DNA of 64,000 nt from the NCBI GenBank assembly GCA_008711295.1, contig VUYV01000015.1:3988786-4052785 (forward strand). Direction: 5' to 3'. Below are positions 37,817 through 47,462 of this stretch, one piece after another. A program made the translations under genes and the position numbers. Source of the stretch: Anarhynchus alexandrinus (lineage: Eukaryota; Chordata; Aves; Charadriiformes; Charadriidae). Numbering within the stretch: position 1 is the first letter of the stretch; each line of letters opens with the position of its first letter. The notes beneath the pieces were generated by a model. It was not told where the DNA came from, ran no database searches, and saw only the letters and a program-made list of their open reading frames with translations.

Positions 37817-38620
37817 ATAAGCAGTGCACAGCTGGTTCTACATGTCCTCAGTATGCAATAAAATAGAAGTCAAAACCTGCGGATGTGAAGACCCTGTGGT
37901 CTGCTCACTCCAGCAATAAACAAGGAAATTTTACAGCGACACGCTGAATGGGTTTTTCATCACTGCGTTTGTGCTAAGAGACTGAGTTGGACTCAGTTCA
38001 GGTAGCAGACACGTTTTAGTGAAACAATGCTTTGGGGCTTATATTAGAGGGCAAAATAAAACATAATGCTTCCCTATCTCCAGCTTCAGAAGCAACTCTT
38101 GCTGTGTTTTTCAACCTCCTTTTGAGGTTTCTATTGGCAGAACATCAGTCACTTTATTTCTATAGCACCACTCTTCATAGCTCTAAAAGTGTTTCACAGA
38201 AGCCAGTAACATCCCAATTTTGAGCACCAGTTGACAAATTATGTGTTCAGAAAACATGCCTCAGTTCTTTGTTTCAAAACCTAGTCGATCTAGTTAAGTT
38301 TAAAGTAGGATCGCGGGTTTTTTGGGTTTTGTTTTTTAGTAACTCTTTGTAGGTTGCATGGTTAATTTACAAATAATGTTTATGTAGCAGCAAATAGTAT
38401 TACATACAAATATGCTGCTTTGCTCTCTTGCTGTCCCTCATACAAACATATGATGAATATGATATATATTCTGAATCCTACATTTAGGTACTAAAATCAA
38501 GAGCTGAATACACTGAATGTGAAATACAGTTTCTTATTGATTTTGCTTTTTACTGTTTTCCTTAGCAATCTGCTTGCACAATGCTCTTATTTAAACAAGT
38601 GGTGTGATTCATGTTTTGAG
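37817..38620. other. Unannotated DNA
   Basis: No gene or repeat is recognised. A short G/T-rich run lies at about 38311-38337. Confidence 0.5.
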
Positions 38621-38623
38621 GTA

Positions 38624-38741
38624 CTATTCAGTACCAATTGTCTTTTAAGTCTAAAAAATAACTTTGTTGCCTTTTTTTCCCNCTATTCAGTACAAATTGT
38701 CTTTTAAGTCTAAAAAATAACTTTGTTGCCTTTTTTTTCCC
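38624..38741 (+). repeat. 58-59 bp direct duplication separated by a single N
   Basis: Copy 1 is 38624-38681 and copy 2 is 38683-38741, with an unknown base at 38682 between them. The copies differ by one substitution (GTACC versus GTACA, near 38634 and 38693) and by one T in the terminal homopolymer (7 versus 8). This pattern, a near-identical overlap abutting an N, is typical of two contig ends that overlap but were not merged. The open frame crossing 38519-38707 is not reliable because it spans the N. Confidence 0.9.
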
Positions 38742-38884
38742 AGAGATGATTTGTACCTCAATTGCGAAAACTCCAGTGGAAGTCAGTGGTTTCATATTTA
38801 AACCACAGCATTCATCTTAGTATACTTCTTTAACCAACAGTCTCGAGTCTGTCATAGTGGTACAGATGTCTCCCGTACCATTAG

Positions 38885-39325
38885 AAGAGAAAGTACATGC
38901 CTTCCAAATGTGACTCAGAGGAACTAAGTGCCAGTGAATACATAGATAACTTATGTATCTCCATGGGATTAACAGATGAGACAGGAGGACACTTAAAGGC
39001 ACAATATGGGAGAAACAGAAAGATGTATAAATCCAAGATGAACAAAGAATACTTCTCTCCACTTGAAGTCTACAGTCTTCTCAGAGCAGACCGTTTAAGG
39101 CAGGATGAAATCTCCTTTCCAGTTTATCCTACTGGTCAGAAAACTTCCTTGAGAAATGGGGAGAAACATTCTCAAAAGCCTCCATCAGACTGGGTTTCAG
39201 CTGAGTTTGAGCTTCATTATCCCTTGCCTGAACAGAAACAGTTCTCTAGCCTATGTGCTGCAGCTAGATTACTTAATCTACCAGAAAGGCATCTATATCA
39301 AGTTGGACTAAAACACAAACGAGGA
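38885..39325 (+). CDS. Candidate coding exon of unknown protein
   Basis: An open frame of 147 codons is bounded on the left by a possible 3' splice site (TCCCGTACCATTAG ending at 38884) and on the right by a strong 5' splice-site-like GTGAGT at 39326. The frame would be in phase 0 at both ends. If read as a free-standing gene it would start at ATG 38897 (weak context, T at -3) and stop at TAA 39332-39334. The peptide has even, protein-like composition: acidic SEELSASEYIDNL, then YGRNRKMYKSKMNKEYF, SPLEVYSLLRADRLRQDE, and LCAAARLLNLPERHLYQVGL. I do not recognise the family and see no catalytic motif, signal peptide or membrane segment. Alternatives are a chance open frame, a retropseudogene or an old viral or transposon fragment. 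Confidence 0.3.
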
Positions 39326-39373
39326 GTGAGTTAATCTTAAGGAGTTATCTTCCTGAATTTTAGAGTCTCTTTT

Positions 39374-39774
39374 TAGTTATGTTTACAAGCTTTATCTTGG
39401 GGAGAGTATCCCTCAGTAGTGGGCAATAAAATCCAAATTCTGCTTGATTATTCTGCCTCTGGCTTACACATTTTATGTGCTTTACTGCACCATGACCCAG
39501 ATTTAGCAGCAGTGATGGAATATATACTGGCCTCTGGCTGTTCCATAATATGGTTGGTAAAGCACACTTTTGGAAGTGAGAGCTGTGGCCGCCTTCACCC
39601 ACATCGGAAGACAGAGCTGAAATCAGTTTTAGCATATCCTAGGACAACATACGAACCATGGACTAGTGGTATAAAATCATGGCTTCGAACAAACACCAAA
39701 GATTATTCCTTGGCAGGACAGCTGTATTTGACAGGCCATTGAGAATGGGGCATCAGACAGCACAATGGCCTGGT
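39374..39774 (+). pseudogene. Open stretch downstream in the same frame, unknown
   Basis: The same plus-strand frame as the 38885-39325 segment is broken by TAA (39332-39334), TAA (39338-39340) and TAG (39371-39373). It then stays open to TGA at 39740-39742, with residues such as LLDYSASGLHILCALLHH, DPDLAAVMEYILASG and PWTSGIKSWLRTNTKDYS. A strong donor-like CTG|GTAAGTAC lies at 39772-39779, but reaching it would need a frame change. The two open blocks are only about 40 bp apart, too close for a normal intron, so a decayed single-piece coding sequence (retrocopy) is one reading. No family was recognised. Confidence 0.2.
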
Positions 39775-39779
39775 AAGTA

Positions 39780-41868
39780 CATCTAACGTGACTAGCTACA
39801 GCATCATGCCTTGACCACTGGGCCAACAACAATTCTTCATGCCTTTGATGTTGACAGTCATAATAAGCTATCTGGAGTTCATTCTTTGGTGTACTCTCCA
39901 GACCCTCTTTCTTCTGTCAATATATTACCAACCTGAATTGTTTCAAAAGAAATTTTCTATTCCATTTAACAAACTAACTTGAAAGGAGAAAAGTAAAAGA
40001 TTCATTGAAGACAGAAAGTAAGTGAGTGTAGCGTACAAAGTGTAGTTTGTTACAGCAGATATATCTCTATTTGCACTTCTGTTATTATTAACATGTGCAC
40101 TTAGAAACATGAAACAAACCTTAAAGCCATATTTTTGCAGAGCCCTAAAGCTGATTAAATCAAATGCAGATGTGGAATTGGTGAAAAACAGATGCTGAAA
40201 AGCCTTGTCAATATCCTAGAGGAATCCATTCCCTATCAGAAAGAAACTTAATTTCTACTATAAAGAATTTGATTATGTATTGTTATACCAAATGTGATTA
40301 ATGTTTTGTGGTGATTAATCAACTGCAAAATATATAATTATGCCATCTGTATTTTTCCAGCTTCTTGTCACTTAAGAATTCCACTGGGGAGTGGGAGGTG
40401 GGATAATGAGTAGTGGTGGCATTTAGAGTGCTTAAAACCGTAGTCTGAAAGCCTGGGGAATCTAGTAACAAAAAGAACTGGCATTTATTCTAATAGCAAA
40501 ACCTCTAAGCATATTAAGTAAGAACCCAGAAGACCCATTGGCTTGATAGCTACTTATGTGGAAGACCCAGTTATGGGGTTCAAACAGCCTGGGACCCATG
40601 AGGGCTTGCTCCAATTCAAAGGTAACCCATTAAGACCCCAGGAGAGCACTCAGAATTTGGCTTTCGGACCACCTCCTGCTGTCTGATTTATGAAACAGCC
40701 TTGACACTGACGCAAGGATCATCGACTGTCTTGTGGTTGCAGGCAAAGTGAAGCATATTTGCAGTAGCAGATGAGGGCAAAGAATAACACTAACTATTTA
40801 CATATTAAAAATAACTTTTTCTTTTCTTTTTTTTTTTTTTTCCCCCCAGGGTAAAGCACTGGGTTAGGTTCAGACCTGAAGTAAGACACTTGGCCCACAA
40901 AGTCACCTATCAAACTGAAGAGATGCCTTTTCAAAATGTGATGCAGAACGAAGGTGAAAAGAAGTAAAAGTAAAGGTTCCTTAAGCAGGTTGGTCCCATC
41001 CACACCACATATGACTGATCTGTATCAGTCTTTTATCTACTCTCAAATCAAAACACATCATTTGGGATATTCATCCTTCATCTGCTTGGTGTTTGCAAAA
41101 GGAAGAAAATGTGAAGACTGAATCCAGAGTCTTAATGACTCCCACATGTTTGTAGGAACAGCGTTCTGGTAATATTTTGCACTATTTTCTTTTCAGCAAT
41201 TCCTTATTTTGTGTTTTGGTGGTGGGGTTTTTTGGTTGGTTGGTTGGTTTGTTTTGGTTTTTTTTTTAATGATATAAAGACTATGTAAAACATGGTCTAA
41301 CAATTCTTCCCCTTCTCTGACTCATTTGACATTATTGTACATTAATATGTTGGAACACCTCAAGTTCTTTATTGTGAGAGTGATTTTGATGACTGTGGAA
41401 ATCAGTTTTCAACTTGTTTCACTGTGGCTTTGGGCAAATACATTACGTACAGTGAAGTTCAGAGTCACCTAGCTGGCAGAGGTATTTCCAAGCCCAGTAC
41501 ACCAAGAGGTGTACATCCCAGGGGTGGGTACATAGGCTTTCTGTAGATTCAACAAATAATTAAACATCTCCAAAGAAAGAGAAGAGGGACTCAGGCCCTC
41601 ATACATACCTTGGATCTTGATCATGGTGTGGTTTTGAATAAAAGATTCATGGGCTCCGACGGAAACTAATGCAAAAAAGCTTCAAATTGTAAAAAAAAAA
41701 AGTTAGTGTGCTTATTTTGTGTTACTTGGGACATGTTTCTGGGAAGAAAAAGACAGGGTTTAATAAGTTTCACAAATAGACAAAAGTCTATTTAAAAGTC
41801 TGAAAAAGGAGTTATTCATGTGCATCATAGAGGCACCTACCGACATTTTAGACACCCACCAATAGCTG
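39780..41868. other. Unannotated DNA
   Basis: No gene is recognised. A T/C run at about 40823-40849 and (TTGG)4 at 41232-41247 followed by a T run are simple sequence. ATTAAA on the minus strand (plus 41759-41764) could serve as a variant polyadenylation signal for the candidate exon just to the right. Confidence 0.45.
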
Positions 41869-42209
41869 TTAGTGTTCAGCTGTAACTCCAGAAGACCATG
41901 GACAACCCAGAGATGTTGCATCATATTTACCAGCTCCTTTGCCAGACCCTGTGGATAACTTGGATCTCAGGGATATCGTGGGCTCTGACACTGCATGCTT
42001 GTTTAGGTATTTGGCCCATCTATGTCTTTTAGTATATGGACCTCCATATCTATCTGCCTTTGAATTCTCCTTGTAAAAAGATATCTTTGGCTCCCTTCTT
42101 AGGTTCTGTCTCTCCCTTGCCTTTTTAATTGGTAACACGTTTGTACAAGGTCTATACTTCCTGATCTGCTGGGGGATTGGTCTTGACTGGTTCGGGCCTC
42201 TTGCAGCTC
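41869..42209 (-). CDS. Candidate terminal coding exon of unknown protein
   Basis: Read on the minus strand, a branch-point-like TGACTAACTT and the T-rich GCTATGTTGTTTGTCACAG precede an open frame. It begins at 42209 and ends at TAA 41871-41869, giving about 113 codons. The peptide is strongly basic, with IRKYRPCTNVLPIKKARERQ, NLRREPKISFYKENSKADRY, GGPYTKRHRWAKYLNK and SLRSKLSTGSGKGAGKYD. Such Lys/Arg-rich content with regular Pro and Gly looks like a protein tail more than translated AT-rich spacer. A variant polyadenylation signal lies about 105 bp downstream. No family is recognised, and the frame has a minus-strand ATG at 42255 that would lie in the presumed intron. Confidence 0.35.
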
Positions 42210-42259
42210 CTGTGACAAACAACATAGCAATGTTACTAAAGTTAGTCACTGGCATAACT

Positions 42260-45200
42260 CATAAATCAGGAGAGAGGAAAAGAAAGAGTCTGCTTACATG
42301 AACACGCTTTGGTAATGAGCAATAACAGAGGAAAAAATAAACTACAATAAAAGGTGCATGACAGTTTGAGTTTGGGTGATATTTACTTGGTTTTAAAGTA
42401 GCCTCAGTGTGTCAGTGTTTTATTCATGGCTGGCAGCTAGCGTGAATGCAGCAGAAGCTAGTGTAATGGTTTGAAATATCAGTGCAATTATGGTTTAGGG
42501 TCAAGTACCTTTTTAACATCCTTCTTGGTTTAAAGAAAAAAAAAGAGAAAAAAAAAAAAAGAGAAACAAAATGGGGAGAAATACAAAAGCAAACAAAGTG
42601 TGCTTCTAAAAAAAGAACATAAAAAGATAATGAAAAGACAAAAACATTTGGAATCACACTACTCTGTCCAATGTGAGACAAGTTGGTAGCTGCAGTACCC
42701 CATTTTGTGTTTCTCCCTGTCATTTCTTCCTTTTCAAGGGTCCTTCAAATTGTAGAACATCCTGAGCAACAGCAGAAGTAGCTGGTGTCACCATGTCACC
42801 TTCTTCACCTTTTGTTCATTTCTTAAGTGCTCAAAACTTATAGTCACAACTACTGCTCTAATGCTGTTCTCGGTACAGTTTGGATGAAAACTATTCATTA
42901 CAAGTGTGTCAGTGTGTGTGTGTGTGACACTGAAGTATTAACAAGCACATGTGCAGAACACTTCAGCAGAAGTATTTGTGAATTAACATAAAAACAGTAA
43001 ATCTAAGTTAGGAAAGTAGTTACTGGATGCTGCTTTTATCATCAAAGAAAACAGACACCACAAAAGGATGATTCAGACCACTGGTGATTTTGCCTGGAAT
43101 TTGCACCCTAATTTTCACCTTAATAGGAACAGGGAACAATTGCACTGATTTCAGTGGTGATGAGATTTTTAATTTACTGCAGTGGAAGTGAGAGGAAAAC
43201 TTGGTTCCAGCACGCCTTCTGTATACCAGCCATTCTTTCAACACGAAACGTTCAAATTCTAAAGAACGGTCAAAGCGCTACAGAATGTACTGTGAGGAAA
43301 CCACCTACACTCTTCTATGACTGGAAATGAAAGAAAAAAAGCCTGATGACCTAACAGGTCATTCCCATTGCTAATTTTTATGATTTCCTGCCAGTCCTTT
43401 TCTCCAAGTCTTGATTAAATATTCAGAAAAATCATTACTTATACATAAACCTAATCATTTAAAGGTGCTTCAAATAGAGCAGACTACAAACACTTTGTTA
43501 AAGGAAGGCGACATTCAAAAGATACCATATCTTTGAGTCCCAATTAGGCCAGATCATTAAGGAAATATATTGCAATTAAGTTTACATCCACTGGATGGAA
43601 CTTGTTGCCAGATAACAGGAATCTCTCAAATGTTTTTTCTTTTCATTTTATCATGATTATTATCACAGTATGAGTTCATTATTTCAGATAAAATATAGTC
43701 AAACATTATTGAATTTTGAAAAAATAAATTAAAAAGTCAATTTACCTAATTAAACAACTATAAGTTCAAACTTACAATTACAAATGAAAACAAATATGAA
43801 AACTATGTGGTGCAAAGGGATTCTTTTCTTTCAAATGGATACATACATGTCTCAGCAGTGTTAACTCCTAGAGTACTGTGAGGAGGTGGATATACTTCTC
43901 TTAATCCCATTGTACTGAGGACATAAATGGTTTCAGGTCACCTCATTCTGCCTCAAGGATGATCCAAATACTGTTCCACTATGCATTTTCTCTGTCTTCT
44001 TGAGAGTGCCAAATTCAAATAATCTCTTCAACCCCCAATTGCAATGCATCTAGTGTAGCTCCAGTTACGAGATATGTACTAGATCTCAAATGCTATCCTG
44101 AAGCTTATACTTCCTATTCCACCATTGACTTCCTCTAGAACCAGCTCTTGCCCCATTTGCAAGCTCCCAGCTCTCAGTATAAGAAGCTGCTGCTCTAATT
44201 GAACCTGTTTTCCAAATTGCACAATTGCCAGTGTGATGTCCTAGCACTGGATGTATTCCAAGTTCAAGAACACCCTTTCCGTAAAAAATGTGCTGTAGTC
44301 AACCTTTCAGTCACTTTGCTTCATTTCCATCACGGATCTTTTGTCACATTGTACTCTCCAGCCTGCTTATACAGTTGTGAGTTATGGAAATCACAAATTG
44401 TTTTAGGTTTCTATTGCCTTTGAACTCTGATTGTTTTTCTTTCAGGGAACCCATCCTGAGCTTGAATATGACAGTGTTAAACAGGCCTTTTATTTTTGGC
44501 TGAAGTTCTGCCTCCTGCCTTTGCTAAGCACTAGTTCCCACCATGTGGGTTTTAACAGAAAACTCAACAGACTGTGAATTAATTACTTTGGGATTTGCTG
44601 TAGGCCAGAATGAGACATACACAGAGATATTCTTAAATTGTTGGATTTTGCTTGTTCTTTGTGTGATGTTTATTCACACCAACCTGCCTTACCTGGAAAC
44701 TTTGGTTGCAGGTGGTTGTGTTCACACTAGTGTATTTACAAATTCTGTCAGGAACCTTAGGTTCCCCTTCCCCCCGCCTCCCCCAACCCTCCAGCTAAAT
44801 AAATAAATAATCTAATCAGTACTGCAAACTCAAAAAAAAAATGGTTAATTATCATAGGTACAAAGTACATTTAAGTACACAGGGAAGGGTCTCCAATATG
44901 AGAGCTTTCTTTCAGAGATACCATAACTCTCCTGCAAGTCATTCAGGACCAGCCATGTAATATTGGTTGACTATTCAACAGTTTTGGTGACATACGTCAG
45001 CTTTGGCTTTTTCTGAAGATCTTGTAATAGACTCTGATACTTCAAAACAATGAAAACAAGTAAACGTTTTGAAGGCCATAGCAACTGGAGTGACACATGA
45101 CATACCTTGTGAGAATTGCCCACTGATCATTTCATGAAAGGAATGAAGCTGTCCCTTGCAAGTATCAGGCTCGGTGAAGTATGAAATCCAGCAAGCTTCT

Positions 45201-46467
45201 TAAATGATCCCCTCCCTCAAAAAAAAAGCAAATGAACTGATTGTCCCTGACAGTGCAAATAAAGGTTTGCTCCAAATAGGTGGCACAATGAGAAAAATGG
45301 TCTAAGTGTGAATCCATCTTCAGGAGCTACATTTACCCCGAACTGTAACTTCCAGAACATTGCCCTGATGATAATGGCTCACTTTATCGCAGATCCCAGA
45401 GGTTCTCATCCAGTTTGGTGCCATAATGTGCTGGAGATGGACAAACACATAAGACAGAATTTCATCATGAAAGATGCCTTAGTCAGGGGTTCCAGTACTG
45501 CACCCCAAGTTGACATTCAAATATTATTGTCTCCCTTTGGCTTTGTCTTCCTTTTTCCCTTTTTCTTCTTTTTCCTTTTTTTTGTTTTTTTTTTTTTTTG
45601 TTTGTTTGTTTTTAAAAACAACGTGTTTGTCTACATTACATATCCTGTGAGTTTTATGGGTTTTGTTACCATATGACTACACTAAAAAGCTGAGGATTAA
45701 AAAGTAAAATCATGAGTTATGTCTTTGGGAGAAAGGTACCTTTGTATTAAAAGAACCCCACAGAAAAGTGTCATGAAATAGTACATAAGACATTTTAAAT
45801 AACTTATTAATAAGTAATACTTTCCAGCTGGTAATCCCTTTGGCAATAGAGTATAAAATATATATTTAGCAAAGAATTTAAAAAAAACCCTCAACACTTC
45901 GCAAACATAAAATTCTGTCAGTTCTTATCACCTGTCTTTAAAAACAAAAGAGGAGACAATACACATCTCTGGATAAAGGAGAAGCTCATCAACTCTTTAG
46001 ACAAAGAACACCTCTTTCCTTTTTTAAAGCATTTGTTTAGGGCCAATGAAAAGCAGCTGTTAAAGTATGAAAAACCTTGAAATCTGGTTCCTCACTTATC
46101 CTCTGAGAACAGACAGCACCAATAGCAACAATTAAGCTTTCCTTCAGTTACACTCAGCAATAGTGTATTCCTTAGTCTTTATACAGAATTTCTATGAGAG
46201 AAAGAATAATTAAATCCTGCTCTCTATTTCTCCTTACTTTTCTTCTGTTTCCTCCACCATCAGTGACCTAGAGCAGTCTGTCTATAGTGCTTCTTGTGTG
46301 GCTGCTGTCAGAAGTAAGAGTTTTTTATTTGCAGTGAGCAGAACTTTTTACAGATCTGCCAATCACTCATCAGACGCTCATGTCTATCTGTCACTACCAG
46401 AATGGGCTGAATATGAACCAGTTGTGAGAGGCAGAAACAGAAAGATTCTTTGTAAATCCAAGTGGCG
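42260..46467. other. Unannotated AT-rich DNA
   Basis: No gene is recognised. Contents include a purine tract at 42533-42566, (GT)7 at 42912-42926, and a long T-rich block at 45545-45615 that produces a spurious 122-codon frame. The region 46298-46467 is in frame with the following CR1 but does not resemble CR1. Confidence 0.5.
43134..43200 (+). repeat. Possible ancient amniote interspersed repeat
   Basis: TGCACTGATTTCAGTGGTGA, then TGAG, TTAATTTACTGCAGTGGAAG and TGAGAGGA, follow in order the pattern TTGACTTCAATGGAGTTACTCC, TGATTTACACCAGTGTAAGTGAGAG. I recall that pattern as dispersed across bird, turtle and crocodile genomes. The correspondence extends over about 55 bp with many substitutions. 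Confidence 0.35.
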
Positions 46468-47371
46468 ACCAGTGATGAGTGGCATTCCTCAGAGTTCAGT
46501 AGTGGGACCGGTGTTGTTAAACACCTTTGTCGGTGACACAGACAGTGGGATTGAGTGCACCCTCAGCAAGTTTGACAATGACACTGAGCTGTGTGGAGTG
46601 GTTGACATGCTAGAGGGAAGAGATGCCATCCAGAGAGACCTTGACAGTCTTAAGAGGTGGGCCTGTGTGGACCTCATGAAGTTCAACAAGGCCAAGTGCA
46701 AGGTCCTGCACATGGGTCACGGCAATACCAAGCACAAATACAGGCTGGTCAGAGAACGGACTGAGACCAGCCCTGAGGAGAAGGACTTGGGAGTGTTGGT
46801 TGATGAGAAGCTCAGCATGACCTGGCAATGTGTGCTTGCAGCCCAGAAAGCCAACCACATCCTGGGCTGCATCAAAAGAAGCATGGTCTGCAGGTTGAGG
46901 GAGGTGGTTCTGCCCCTCTACTCTGCTCCCGTGAGACCCCACCTGGAGTACCGCCAGCTTTGGAGCCCCAAACATAAGAAGGACACGGACCTGTTGGATT
47001 GAGTCCAGAGGAAGGCCACAAAGATGATCCGAGGGCTGGAGCACCTCTCATATGAAGACAAGCTGTGGGAGCTAAGGCTGTTCAGCCTGGAGAAGAGAAG
47101 GCTCAAGGGAGAACTTATAGCAGCCTTACAGTACCTAAAGGGGGCCTACAGGAAAGACAGGGAGGGGTTTTTTATCAGGGGGTGTAGTGATAGGACAAGG
47201 GGTAACAGTTTTAAACTAAAAGAGAGTAGATTGAGATTAGATATTAGGAAGAAATTCTTTACTGTGAGGGTGGTGAGACACTGGAACAGGCTGCCCAGAG
47301 AAGTTGTGGATGCCCCATCCCCGGAGGTGTTCAAGGCCAGGCTGGATGGGGCTTTGAGCAATGTGGCATAG
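46468..47371 (+). pseudogene. CR1 ORF2 remnant with one in-frame stop and lost active site
   Basis: A single reading frame spans the remnant. It is interrupted only by TGA at 47000-47002, where relatives have Arg in the LLERVQRR block. The polymerase active-site box, F-A-D-D in CR1 relatives, reads F-D-N-D at 46571-46582, and the PQG box has Ser for Gly. Downstream blocks are intact: [77 protein letters not shown], and REVVDAPSPEVFKARLDGAL before the stop at 47369-47371. The endonuclease and upstream polymerase regions are missing. The first part of the open frame, 46298-46467, is not CR1. Confidence 0.92.
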
Positions 47372-47462
47372 TGGGAGGTGTCCCTACCCATGGCAGGGGC
47401 ATTGGAACTTGATGATCTTTATGGTCCCTTCCAACCTAAACCATTCTATGTTTCTATGGTTG
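46468..47462 (+). mobile_element. CR1 LINE, 5'-truncated 3' half (about 1 kb)
   Basis: This plus-strand CR1 copy covers reverse-transcriptase motifs through to the 3' terminus CATTCTATG TTTCTATGGTT. It begins within the RT block equivalent to GVPQGSVLGP (here GIPQSSVVGP). The 3' untranslated region carries GGGAGGTGTCCCTACCCATG and CCCTTCCAACC. The same 3' end occurs in the nested copy at 6153-6676, so both belong to one subfamily (CR1-F/J-like, from memory). No target-site duplication is evident. Confidence 0.94.

Noticed and set aside
38519..38707. 62-codon plus-strand frame
   Set aside because: It crosses the N at 38682 and the probable false duplication.
45308..45676. 122-codon plus-strand frame
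   Set aside because: The C-terminal third is a T-rich low-complexity run encoding Phe and Leu. The remainder has no recognisable similarity.
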